A stretch of DNA of 64,000 nt from Chondrosia reniformis (Eukaryota > Porifera > Demospongiae > Chondrillida > Chondrillidae). Both the position numbers and the translations under genes were made by a program. Of the stretch, positions 13,001 to 24,729 are shown piece after piece (position 1 is the stretch's first letter; each line of letters starts with the position of its first letter). The notes beneath the pieces were generated by a model. It did no database searches and was not told the origin of the DNA. It saw only the letters and a program-made list of their open reading frames with translations. Where the stretch lies: positions 7,144,501 through 7,208,500 of the forward strand of contig OX359189.1 of NCBI GenBank assembly GCA_947172415.1, given 5' to 3'.

Positions 13001-14890
13001 GAAGGGTTCACATCCCATTTAGTGATGAACTCATAGTAGATTTACGTATTGCATCACAGTGCTGAAATTGGTCACACAAGCACTATAGAGCTTTCATTGA
13101 CTTATCTAATCCATGGCTCCCTACTTTCCTTCAATCTCAAGTACCCATCATTGGAGTGGAAAGACACAAGATGTTGCTGTTAAAAACACATTTTTATTTA
13201 CCTCTACTTTCTCTTGCATGAAGCAATATATGATAGCTACTACAAAACATATGCCAACAGTTTCAATCGCATGGTACGATAATGTTTACATGTTAAATGC
13301 TAAATGCAACTACTTCAAGTAAGGTTTGTTTTGAATAGAATTGTATGATTAACTATAGAGTGATAATTAAACTAAAAGTTCATTTTCAAACATCAAAAGT
13401 AGGGAAGGTTTTGAAAGAAACTATGATTGGTGGAACACTATTATACTGAGCTATAATTGCCACATGCAATTAATTACTGCTAGTAATACCTTATAATAAT
13501 AATTAACGAGTTCATTATTAATATTAAAATCAATGATATCCATTATACATACGTACGTAGGTAGGTAGAACAAGCTATAGCTGACTATATGTACAAATGG
13601 CATGTTAATTGAGTGCATTTACGTATTTCAAATAAAATGTAGTTATAATAGACTATTTGCTAATTACACCATTCATAGTCATACATATTGTGTATATATA
13701 TGGCAGAAAAGATAGACTAAATGACAATATCATGAATCCACCATATTCCCAACAACGCTAATTCAATAAAATATTTTCTATATTTGTCAAGTGGCACAAT
13801 TGTGGTGCAATCTTTGTCTTGATGTTTGAAAGGCATCATTTGGATCAGCTGGCAAACAGAAGACATAATACAAGAACAAAGAATGCATTCTACGTAAATA
13901 CATCAAATTTTATCCATCTCTGTAGCTATGTTGTATATGTTATGATGTAATTAATTAGTTAGGTTTTACTTCCTGTGTGTTAAGGTCAAATTTCAATGTG
14001 TCCTTGTTCTGACTTCAGAACAGGATACAAATATTTAAAATTAAAATCGAATTTACACTTTTTCCTGTGGTGCAATACATTGATGAGATCAGAGATAGTG
14101 GTGCAAATACCATTATATGACAACTGAAGTGGGACTAGCACATCACCAACATATAATATGAGAAAGAGTACTCAATATACAGCACAAATCCCATACAACA
14201 GGTGAAGTGTATAGCAACAGCAATAGATGAGCTTAAACCTATAGCTACAGCAACACAAAATGTAAACTTTTAGCACACTATTGTGGTTAACCATTGTTTA
14301 CTTAATAAGCAAAACAGCAACCATAGTTCCTTAAAGAGCAGTTTACCATCACTATTTTTGTTTACATGTTTATTTAGCGGATATAGGTTCCTCTGATGAG
14401 CTAAGCACTATGTCCATCCAATTCCTTATTGGCTATCCCCGACCTAGAGCACTCAGCAACCAATGTGTGGAGGTCTGCAAACCTGTTTACATAGACACTA
14501 GACAAGTTAAAACTGACTCCATTTTACCATTACCTCAACATGTGTACCAATTGCACAGTTATAGGTTTCACATACATACTTTATACATACTTTATACTTT
14601 CACATGCCACTACAGCTATTCAGTACGTTACCACACATTGTATATAGGTGGATAGATTTACAACCTTTATTTTTTTACTGTTTTAGCAACATGCTACGCA
14701 TGCTAAACCTTGCGACATTAAATTTACATACAACAGCAGAAATCTTACAATGGTATACACTTCCCACTATGTTCTATTATAACCCATGATGCACTGAAAA
14801 TATGAAATCATTAGCAGAAGCCAGTCAAGGAGGGGAGGAAGTTAAATCATTCTTAATCTAATTGAATTTGAGGGGGAAATCCTTCATAAA
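10030..14890. other. Intergenic stretch between repeats and the first P450 gene
   Basis: I see no supported gene here. Open frames are under 100 codons, AT-rich, and lack splice-linked neighbours or recognisable domains. The sequence holds many TACGTA palindromes and poly-A/T tracts. Distal regulatory elements of the P450 gene could be present but cannot be pointed to. Confidence 0.35.
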
Positions 14891-14899
14891 TTAGGAGGG

Positions 14900-14907
14900 T
14901 ATTTAAG
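14900..14907 (+). promoter_or_regulatory. TATA-like box of P450 gene A
   Basis: TATTTAAG lies about 64 bp upstream of the first in-frame ATG at 14971. This spacing fits a TATA element and a short 5' UTR. Sequence resemblance only. Confidence 0.3.
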
Positions 14908-14970
14908 CAGGAAAGAACTGCTTAAGTGCAGATATTGCAGAAGAAAACGTTTAAAACACTTGCAACCACT

Positions 14971-16780
14971 ATGAGTACAAGGATAATAGTACAGTCAAAC
15001 CAGCTTGGTCAGAAAGCTATACAAACCACAATGCAGCATTTGCATACAAGTATGAAGGCCTTCACAGATATTCCTAAAGTTAGAGGTCTGCCTATAATTG
15101 GCACTGCCCTTGACTACACTAGGAACCAATTTAAAGGGAAACCATTTATTATGCCTCTTGAGAGACAGAAACTATATGGAAATATTTACAGAGAAAGGCC
15201 AATGCCAAATGGACCTGAGTTTTTAGTAACCTTAGATCCAAGTGATGTGGAAAAGGTTTTTAGAGTAGATGGAAAAGAACCACACAGACCAACCTTTAGT
15301 GTCTTTGATGAGGCTAGAAAGGTTGCCAAGCAACAGAGAGGATTAGTCCTAACGTAAGCTTCACTACCCAACCACAATACTCACAAATTAAATATTAAAA
15401 ATTAAACAAATTATAAAACATATAAAAATTATAAATCATTACAACTATAATTTTACTAATATAGGCAAGGTAAGGACTGGTCAGGTCTGAGGAGACCAAT
15501 TTCCAAGTACATGTTGACACCGCCAACTGTACAGGAGTACGTACCACAATTTAACCAAATAGTGGCAGACTTTGTACAATTTTTAAAGCAACAGAAAAAT
15601 GGACAAGACCAAGTAGTGGACAATGTAGCATCCAGTTGCTTCCGACTCACCCACGAGTGCATCAACCAGTTTCTGTTGGGAGAGAGAGCCAATGTGCTTG
15701 GAGACTCTTACGAGAAAGACCACCTCAGGGTGCTCAACTCCATTCAGGGCTTTCTCAGTCTGGCTGGGGAGATGCTCTTTGAACTGCCGCTCTACATGAT
15801 ATATCAGACAAAGAAGTGGAAGGCAGCTGTAAAGTCACAGAACGAGGCCATTCAAGGAATGACTAATGTAAGTACACTTATATAACACTACAACACACTA
15901 AATTCTGTAAGCCTACCTACCTCTGTAAGCAAGTCTTAATATTAATGTTTTGCAGTATTAATTATTCCATTTCCATTTAACTTGTACAGATTGTTGCAAA
16001 GAGAATGAATCAAGTCATGGCCAACAACAACGGCGAAAACAATCTTTTAACCCATATGCTTCAGTCTGGATTTGATCCCGAGACCATAGTACACAATTCA
16101 GTCTCCCTCACCGTTGCGGGAGTAGACTCCACATCATTCACCTTGCTCTTCACATTGTACTGTTTGGCAAAGAACCCTCACATGCAAGACCAATTGAGGG
16201 AGGAAATCAATTCGGCTTGGGGAGACAGCAAGACGCTGTCCATGGCACAAATTAACAACATGAAACTGCTCTCAAATTGCATCAAGGAAGCTCAGAGATT
16301 GTATCCAGCTGCTCCCTTTAATGCTAGAGTCATCAAACAAGACCTTCAACTTTCGGGATACCAAGTGCCTAAAGGTACGACTGTTTTGATGCCCTTCTAT
16401 GCCATGGGAAGGATGAGTCAGTGGTTTGAGAATCCCGAAGAGTACGATCCTCATCGCTGGTCGAGGGAGGACAAGGCAGTCTCCAGATTTGCTTCTCTTC
16501 CCTTTGGATTTGGAGCAAGGATGTGCATTGGAAAGAGAATAGCTGAACTGCAGCTAAAGATGTCCATAGCCTATGTAAGTCCACTAAACATTAAACAATC
16601 TAAAACTTTACTCATATGAAGTCAATATTGTTACACAGAAATTGATCGTATCTTTCTTCTATTTTATAGCTGATGAAGAATTTCAAAGTTGAGTATCCCC
16701 TTGCCGAGCCATTTGGCATCGTCCAAAATGTATTTCTAAATGCAGACAGGGAAGTACCAATGAGATTTGAAGACATTTAA
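14971..16780 (+). CDS. Mitochondrial-clan cytochrome P450, copy A
   Basis: Heme-thiolate monooxygenase, probably imported into mitochondria and fed by adrenodoxin. The substrate (sterol or similar lipid) cannot be told from sequence. Exons are 14971-15353, 15465-15867, 15990-16574 and 16670-16780, giving 493 residues, normal for the family. The frame is open upstream to a GTG at 14926, but the first ATG is at 14971. Visible motifs: hinge PKVRGLPIIGTALDY at about residue 45, I-helix AGVDSTS (305-311), K-helix ExxR as KEAQR (E362, R365), FENPEEYDPHRW, and heme loop FGFGARMCIG with the cysteine ligand near residue 441. The gene lies tail to tail with copy B, 1.6 kb apart. Exons 2-4 and introns 2 and 3 are nearly identical to B, whereas the presequence, intron 1 and 3' UTR are unrelated. 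The mitochondrial assignment is inferred from the hinge motif and N-terminus. Confidence 0.92.
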
Positions 16781-18380
16781 ATGTGAAAAAACGAACAGAA
16801 CCTACATGACAACTTTATCATCCTTTTGATTAACCCCTTTATTTAATAACATTTGTTTTTATTTTTTTAAACTGATTTACTTACAATCCCAATCTAATGT
16901 TTGTAATTTTTAATTCAAGAATTTCTCAAATCAAATGTATAGAAAGGGAACAAAGTGTTATGAATCATTTAGTGTACGGAAATCGAAAGATGGCATTAAT
17001 GCATATATTTGAACATATTATTATTGTACATAAATTATATTGCATATGTACGTAGGTAGATCACAAAAATGCGCTATACCTATGTAATATAGTAATTTCA
17101 AAAATCACCATTACGTACACGAAGCTCTTTCCATATATTGAGATTATATTGACGTGCGAGCATTTAAAACGACAAATTGGTGTATTCACAATAGAAGTAT
17201 CAGCAACTACAAAAAGGTATTCGATTCTAAAAGCGGATATATTGTAAAACGTCTTTTCGAAACAAAAATGGCATAATACAATACTACGAATGTATAATAT
17301 TGAAAAGATACAACAAATTTGACGGCCAAAATAGTATGCATATATTAACGTACCTCACATAAATAGTCCCGATTACAAAACAACTACAACGCTATAGAAA
17401 TATAACTACAAGTCAAGGGTTGAACACACTTGAAACACTCATAGCAATACGAAGAGAAGCCGTTCAAAAGCAGGATATGATCTCAGTAATTAGGTACGCC
17501 ATTTTCCCAACAGAGGGGGTAATTTCCCGGTTGCACTAGCCAAGCTAACTTGACATGTGTACAGACTTTCGTAGGTTGACGAAGTAGTAACGTTTCAGAG
17601 ATACCAGGGATTCTTCGGACAACCCTTTTATGTAAGGATAATTAAATATGCAGTTAATGATTGTTTGTATACACTTTATATTTATTATTTACTGCAACTT
17701 TTGAAGGTTTTCAAAACATACGTAGCTACCACCGAAAGTGATTCAAAGAATGGGTCTCTGAATCTTTTCATGTTCCTCGATTTTGTATACCATATCCAAG
17801 TTAATTGTATTTCGGCATATAATATGAACTTTGAATCGGATATTGCAATGCTTTGTTTCCACCCAAAGCAGAACGACCTGATTTTGGGTAAAAGTCTGCG
17901 TGAGCGCGTCAATTTTTTTATTGTATCATTTAGCGCTCTCGGTCCAAAATGATGTTAGATCTCTTTAATATGTAAATTTATTACTTACTTTATTTCTTGA
18001 ACACTAATTACGATGGCAACTTTGAAGTAGGGATTTTTCGACTATTATTTTGTCTCATCTTATCTAGCAGCGCAGATTTAAGGGATTTTAAGTTTTAAAC
18101 TAATTCAAATCATTTAAAGATGTGAATACAAAACTCAACAAAACAGAAAAATAAATAGCAATAGAATACTACAGTTGAAAATTTACAAGGGTATTCAAAG
18201 ATTGAAAGTTGAAAAACTAAATTGTTTCAAACACAAGTTATTTCTTTAAAAATATATAACTTTGACTACAGAAAAAGTCATGTGGTACAGGTAAAATTGT
18301 CGATAAATAAGGTTTTCCACACATGCATACATACGTACGTATATATTGTGTCATGTTGTACTGAAAGTCATATTCATTAT
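16781..18380. other. Spacer between convergent P450 genes
   Basis: Holds the two 3' UTRs. About 17100-17950 is richer in CpG than the surroundings. It has an open frame at 17665-17952 (+) and an overlapping one at 17685-17912 (-), but neither shows motifs or splice-linked partners, so no gene is called. The flanks of the two P450 genes share no similarity here. Confidence 0.4.
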
Positions 18381-20223
18381 TTAGATGTCTTCAAATCTCA
18401 TTGGTACTTCCCTGTCTGCATTTAGAAATACATTTTGGACAATGCCAAATGGCTCGGCAAGGGGATACTCAACTTTGAAATTCTTCATCAGCTATAAAAT
18501 AGAAGAAAGATAACGGTCAATTTTCTGTGAAACAATATAATTGACTTCATATGATAAAGTGAGTAAAGTTTTAGATTGTTTAATGTTTAGTGGACTTACA
18601 TAGGCTATGGACATCTTTAGCTGCAGTTCAGCTATTCTCTTTCCAATACACATCCTTGCTCCAAATCCAAAGGGAAGAGAAGCAAATCTGGAGACTGCCT
18701 TGTCCTCCCTCGACCAGCGATGAGGATCGTACTCTTCAGGATTCTCAAACCACTGACTCATCCTTCCCATGGCATAGAAGGGCATCAAAACAGTCGTACC
18801 TTTAGGCACTTGGTATCCCGAAAGTAGAAGATCTTGTTTGATGACTCTAGCATTAAAGGGAGCAGCTGGATACAATCTCTGAGCTTCCTTGATGCAATTT
18901 GAGAGCAGTTTCATGTTGTTAATTTGTGCCATGGACAGCGTCTTGCTGTCTCCCCAAGCTGAATTGATTTCCTCCCTCAATTGGTCTTGCATGTGAGGGT
19001 TCTTTGCCAAACAGTACAATGTGAAGAGCAAGGTGAATGATGTGGAGTCTACTCCCGCAACGGTGAGTGAGACTGAATTGTGTACTATGGTCTCGGGATC
19101 AAATCCAGACTGAAGCATATGGGTTAAAAGATTGTTTTCGCCGTTGTCGTTGGCCATGACTTGATTCATTCTCTTTGCAACAATCTGTACAAGTTAAACG
19201 GAAAACATTAATATTAAGACTTGCTTACAGAGGTAGGTAGGCCTACAGAATTTAGTGTGTTGTAGTGTTATATAAGTGTACTTACATTAGTCATTCCTTG
19301 AATGGCCTCGTTCTGTGAATTTACAGCTGCCTTCCACTTCTTTGTCTGATATATCATGTAGAGCGGCAGTTCAAAGAGCATCTCCCCAGCCAGACTGAGA
19401 AAGCCCTGAATGGAGTTGAGCACCCTGAGGTGGTCTTCCTTGTAAGAGTCTCCAAGCACATTGGCTCTCTCTCCCAACAGAAACTGGTTGATGCACTCGT
19501 GGGTGAGTCGGAAGCAACTGGATGCTACATTGTCCACTACTTGGTCTTGTCCATTTTTCTGTTGCTTTAGAAATTGTACAAAGTCTGCCACTATTTGGTT
19601 AAATTGTGGTACATATTCCTGTACAGTTGGCGGTGTCAACATGTACTTGGAAATTGGTCTCCTCAGATCTGTCCAGTCCTTACCTTGCCTGCATTAAGAA
19701 ACATAGAATAAAAGTTTTATAGAAATTTTATTACACGTATTATATATTTACATCTGTATATACTTTATATTTATTTAAAAAATTATTTACAAGTGTTGTG
19801 TATGAAAACGTTTTAAAATACTGTAACTTACGTTAGGACTAATCCTCTCTGTTGCTTGGCAACCTTTCTAGCTTCATCAAAGACACTAAAGGTTGGTCTG
19901 TGCGGCTCTTTTCCATCTACTCTAAAAACCTTTTCCACATCACTTGGATCTAAGGTTACTAAAAACTCAGGTCCATTTGGCATTGGCCTTTCTCTGTAAA
20001 TATTTCCATATAGTTTCTGTCTCTCAAGAGGCATAATAAATGGTTTTCCTTTAAATTGATCCCTAGTGTAGTCAAGGGCAGTGCCAATTATAGGCAGACC
20101 TCTAACTTTAGGCACTTCAGAGTAGTCCTTGATCAGTGCAGTTGCAGGTATCTGCAAAGACACATGCCTGGAGAACACCAGAGGTCTGAAGGTAGGCCTT
20201 ACAAAGGTTGTTAGTTGATTCAT
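18381..20223 (-). CDS. Mitochondrial-clan cytochrome P450, copy B
   Basis: Paralogue of copy A with the same role. Exons are 19832-20223, 19286-19688, 18600-19184 and 18381-18491, giving 496 residues. It starts at the ATG at 20223. The first 36 or so residues are rich in Arg, Ser and Thr without acidic residues until the hinge, which fits a cleavable mitochondrial presequence. From PKVRGLPIIG onward it differs from A at only a handful of sites (for example KED for EKD, N for K in AAVNSQ, L for Q in LLSGYQ, D for N in ANDNGE). The AGVDSTS, KEAQR and FGFGARMCIG motifs are intact. Introns 2 and 3 align with those of A apart from small indels. Intron 1 (143 nt against 111 nt) does not align, and the 3' UTRs are unrelated. 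No inactivating change was seen. Confidence 0.92.
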
Positions 20224-20930
20224 CTCTAATTCTAGAATGCTTGCAAGGTAGGCATTTTGCAGCTTTATAGCTGCTGCAAGAGCAAAACTGTTGAGTCATT
20301 CTTAGCACTTCCTTCTGAATAAATGGTTAGCAATCATATAAAAACCACAAGTATTTACTTCCACAAGAACTCTAAATGTTAATTACAGTGTTAGTTTACA
20401 TAGGCATTAAAATGCATGCAAAATATAAACAGTGCAAAACGAAGCTTATGTTAAGACTCTTCATTATGGGCTTGCCTTTTTTAAAAGTTATTGCGAATTT
20501 GTTTTAAAAGCCATAAATTACATAAACAGTTTCAGGAAAATTTCTGCCTGCAAGTGGAATGTAAGCTTGTTCCATTCCTAAGCGATGTTTTTATTGATAC
20601 TAATTGACTAATCTAATATTGAAGAGTATGAACACTAAGTTATAATTAGATCAAATTATTATGATTATATTGTACACATGATTGTTGAAAGTTCTGTTAC
20701 TATATGATGACATCCACTTTCAAGGTTGGCTATTAATAGAATCAATCATTATTGTCTGAATGTACGTACATATGTAACAATTGTTACAGTAATTTATTAA
20801 GCTATTTATGTATGTATATTAATGGTGATGAATAACAATATAGTGTGCTGGTAAGTAGATACAATTTCACATTTATATCCTATTCAAACAGCATTCATGA
20901 AAGTACACATATAGAGTTTTATATAGAGAG
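20224..20930. other. Upstream region of P450 copy B
   Basis: AT-rich and non-coding. It presumably contains the promoter of copy B, but no clear core element was recognised. It does not resemble the region upstream of copy A. Confidence 0.35.
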
Positions 20931-21080
20931 CTAAGGACTTGGAGAAGAAGAGAATTCGAAAAAGACAAAGACTCTTAGGATCACTGGTGGAAGGTGGAAT
21001 TTCCATAAACAGCTGTCAGGCCCAGTGGAAAAGTGAAGAAATTTTTAGACTGTATCCTTGTCGAAGGCTTTATAGGTTTT
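20931..21080 (+). repeat. Diverged retroelement 3'-end fragment
   Basis: A degraded plus-strand copy, recognised by the order AAAGACAAAGACTCTTAGGATCACT, GGAAGGTGGAATTTCC, AACAGCTGTCAGGCCCAGTGG. The hammerhead-like core has changed from CTGATGA to CTGGTGG. Confidence 0.6.
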
Positions 21081-22621
21081 CTCTGAATGATCTATTCTGT
21101 AAGTATCTTTTCTTAGTCTCATTTTGATCTCAGTTATACCTTAAGGGAAAAGGATAGGACAGTATATTGAATATGTAGAACAATTGACTTGTTAAACGAA
21201 GTGAGTACATCTACTTCACAAGAATAGATTAATTTCAGTAAAACGTTCAGAGATCAAAATGAGTTTGAAGCTTTCCCAAATGTAGACTTTGCCACAATAG
21301 TCTAGCTGCACTTGAGTTATCTGATTGTTGTACTAGTAAGTAGTAATGCCTTAGAATACATACAGGACATGCACTTCCCATAGTAGGCATTAGTGTGATA
21401 GTTGATTAATGATCTTGATCATGACTTAATCTCCTAATAAAATGGAAGTCATACATCTGGAGTTCCAGGAATACACACTGCTATTTGCAACTAACTGAAA
21501 AAGACATGTACATTTTTAAGGAACCTACAGTACGAAAGATATTGTAAGGATTCATCATAATTTGCTAAATGATTTGTGAGGAACTGGATACCTCTAGCAT
21601 GTAGAGTGTTCTGCATTCCAGACACTCAAGATTATAAAGTGTTAAATGAAACTTGTAAGTGATGATAGAAGGAGAAAAGGTCAGTACTTATATACATGCA
21701 TACATTGGCTACAGTTTCCTAGCTAAAGGCCTGCACGGTTGATATGCATAAGCATGAGGCTTATGAAACATGCAGATGAAAATGGACTGACTAGAAAATT
21801 TAGCCAATGTATGCATGTATATATAATTTAGACTTTGATCATGTTATTTTAGACATTTATTTCAATATGAATGGCAAAATACGTATATACCAACAAGTAT
21901 ATATACATTTTGCATAATACTGTAAATCCACTATATAATATGTATAATTGCGATGTCCATATGGATCATTATGTGTACGCATATACACATCACAAAAAGA
22001 TTGTATACATTTATGTATATGTGTAAATATTTTGTTAGAAACCTGTTCAACCTGTGCAATGTAAAACATTGTTCAACCTGTAATTTGTCTGCCCTAGCAT
22101 TTGCTGCAATATATGGAATTAGTAAGTCATTTTAATGTATACTTAATATAGGGAGCTACGTATACATACGTATATACATTTACTCCTATTGTAACACTAA
22201 TTTAGAGTTTCATCATTTTAGTTTTACATGTGTCACTGATCCATCTGACCTTTTGCAAGGGGCTTTAAGGCCACCCAAAGTTCATCAAAGTTCAAGAGGT
22301 CTGTCAGGTGCACCATATGTATATTGATGTCTCATTTTTGCAATTATATATTACTAACAGGTTATGTAAACTGAGAAATAGTTTAAATTGAGATTCTATT
22401 AAAACTATGATTCATTGTCAAATTTCCCCCCAATATCCCCAGTAACCACCAGAGGGCAGTTGTCATAGTAACTGATCCACATGTCCTACGAGGGTCAATC
22501 AGTCATTTGTTATGCAGTGAATGATGCAACACTCTAAACTACGTAGGTGTAGACTCCTGCAGTTTGTTTTGTTAGTGTTATAGATCCCATGTAGGCTGCA
22601 GGGTAGTTGTTATTCGTAGTC
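21081..22621. other. Non-coding or undecided stretch with one TIR element
   Basis: Contains the hairpin element at 21688-21824. Between about 22220 and 22510 both strands show short splice-bounded open frames (for example NFDELWVALKPLAK on the minus strand and DPSDLLQGALRPPKVH on the plus strand). Phases do not join convincingly with neighbours, so no gene is called. Confidence 0.3.
21688..21824. repeat. MITE-like element with 23-bp perfect inverted ends
   Basis: The left end at 21689-21711 (TATATACATGCATACATTGG plus CTA) is exactly complementary to 21801-21823. Similarity continues inward with mismatches (CTAG on both sides). There is no coding capacity. It could fold into a stem of more than 30 bp. 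Confidence 0.6.
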
Positions 22622-23774
22622 ATGGTGTCCGTAAGGTCACTGTCCAATCATGAACACAGCAAATGTGTATATACCCCAACTGGTATGATTGTTTGGTTAG
22701 GGGTTGGTCCACATGGGTGGCCAGCTATATTAGGTAACTTGTGTATGATGAAATAGGATAACTGGCTATAATGGAAAGGTCATATACTATAGACACGTAT
22801 GGTGCTCATTTCTACACTGGAGTAATTAGGTATATTTAAACGTAGTCTAGCTAGGACTTATAGTTATATATAGCTTTATTATTAAAGGGATTTCCTCTTA
22901 AGCAAGTTACTTATGAGATTCTACTACATGTACTTTTGCAGTATCCTAGCAACAATGATAACGCATCTTAAGGAATTAACGTATTAAGTATCCGTACATA
23001 CATATATGTCTTTTTAATCTACCTTTCTGGAGGATGTCATTGTGGCATTATGTACATATTTATTCATACGTATATCTCTAATTATAAAGTTACGTACTAA
23101 TTTGTATAAAGGATAACTGTGTACTTATTTGCAAGGAAAACTTACATACGTACATATTCTAAATTTTAATATGGAACATTTATGGATATGGATATCCATA
23201 TGGATCAATTTTTAGGTGTACTTTGAATTCATAATAATGTTTTAAGATAACAGTACGTATATCACATGCATCCGCTTAAGGTGACATAATAAGGCACTTT
23301 AACAGAAAAGGTTATACTAAAGTGAAGAAGCTCTGCATCATCCATCAGTATTTGGGACTATCTTGAAAGCTTTATTGGCTTCAATTGGCTTCTGTGTGTC
23401 TGGAAGTAAGTATGTTAATTAGTAAGGCAATGATAAAATCTGTAGTGCTTCCCATCTGCTTAGTGAGATAACAAAGGAGTACAAGAACTAAGGCTTAAGA
23501 GCTTTTGGTATGCATGTATAAGGCATTGCCATTCAAAAGTAGTTCCAGAAGCCATATTAGCCTCGTATGCTATATGCGGAAATTGAGATGGCATCCAATG
23601 GAATAGTTACATTAAACACATACAATTAATCATCAATATAGCCTATACTTCCTTATCACACCAAACAGTCAATGTATAGTTGTTGGAATTGTGGGAGGAT
23701 TATTTCCTTTTTACAAACAGCTATCTTTTGTTTCATGGAATGTTGTTAAGCAATATCAGGATGGTGAATGCTAG
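22622..23774 (+). CDS. Small putative membrane protein (tentative three-exon gene)
   Basis: Not recognised. Exons 22622-22682, 23349-23405 and 23680-23774 join in consistent phase (1 then 1) and give 70 residues. The N-terminus is MVSVRSLSNHEHSKCVYTPT. A long hydrophobic stretch (about residues 22-51) follows, with FGTILKALLASIGFCVSG and VGIVGGLFPFY, and the tail ends in KQYQDGEC. One long or two short helices would make it a small membrane protein. The initiating ATG overlaps a minus-strand ATG in the same CATG. No polyadenylation signal was found close by. The model rests only on splice signals and phase, so it could be chance. Confidence 0.35.
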
Positions 23775-24597
23775 GATACAGGAAATTATGAAAAACAAAG
23801 GTAATGCTGCATCTCTTCTAAATAAGTCTATATCATATAGTAATAACTATCTAGCTACAAATAGCACATCTATAAATGACAGGAAATTGCATTCAAATGA
23901 GTGGGAGCATTTAAAAAAATCCTTCCTTTTTTATAGTAATTGTGTAATTGTGTAATTGTGCTGCTTGTGCTTAATTGTCTTTAAAGTCATACCATGCCTA
24001 GCTGCGTTCATGTACATACACTTATCATGGGATAGGAAGTATATTCAAATTATGTGGAACTGACATTGTAATCAATTATGAAAACCATTGCTACGTAGGT
24101 GTCCTTTATCCAAGAAGTACGGTGTGGATGGTCAAAATGTGTGTGGTTTTTCTCAGTTATCTTAACACCTCCAATTACCAATTAGAATAATTATATTATT
24201 ATTTTGGAAATGACTCATTTCCAACTTATTATTTAATTTCCAGGTTTTAGAAACATATTCCCCTGGCTGCAACCTTTATGCACTCTATTACTAAGAGTTA
24301 ATTTCTAGGTGTTACCCAATGAGTCTACGTACCTATACAAATCTATTTAAAGCAGGCATTAGGTAGAATCTGGCTCAATAAACTCTTCTAGGAGTTGAAG
24401 CTCAATCAGACATACAAGAATGTTTGGCTATGCGCTATGCTGATGTAAATATGTTAATGTATTATGTTTACTTTTATGAGCAATTTTGAAAAATGATAGA
24501 ATGTACAACTATTTTGAGATAATGCAAACATACTTATTTGATCATTATATACATAAGTTTAGTTATACATTAATATGCGTATCCTTATTTGCATATA

Positions 24598-24690
24598 TAA
24601 GGATTCCTTCTAACTACATCAAACTTATCTTTTGGATGGCTCATCCTTTGACTTTTTGAGCTTCTAGAGACGTTTCGACCCTGACTCATG
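24598..24690 (+). repeat. Dispersed repeat, second family (copy 1)
   Basis: AAGGATTCCTTCTAACTAC, AACTTATCTTTTGGATGG and ACGTTTCGACCCTG match, in order, the repeat at 57381-57547. A shorter piece with the first motif lies near 55008. Probably the degraded end of another retroelement. Confidence 0.5.
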
Positions 24691-24729
24691 TGGGTATTAT
24701 AATTAGATGTCTCCTTTGTATTACATTAT

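Noticed and set aside
14926-14970. Upstream extension of P450 copy A to 14926
   Set aside because: The frame is open but begins with GTG. The first ATG is at 14971, which gives a length close to copy B.
17665-17952. 95-codon plus-strand frame between the P450 genes
   Set aside because: An equally long frame overlaps on the other strand, neither has motifs or linked exons, and the region is not similar to anything else in the window.
21720-21800. Possible minus-strand exon with MFHKPHAYAYQPC
   Set aside because: It lies entirely inside the hairpin element at 21688-21824, so the open frame is most likely accidental.
22220-22623. Minus-strand gene starting MTTNNNYPAAYMGS with exons DMWISYYDNCP and NFDELWVALKPLAK
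   Set aside because: The pieces look plausible singly, but the third requires phase 1 and no good donor in the second provides it. Kept only as a note.
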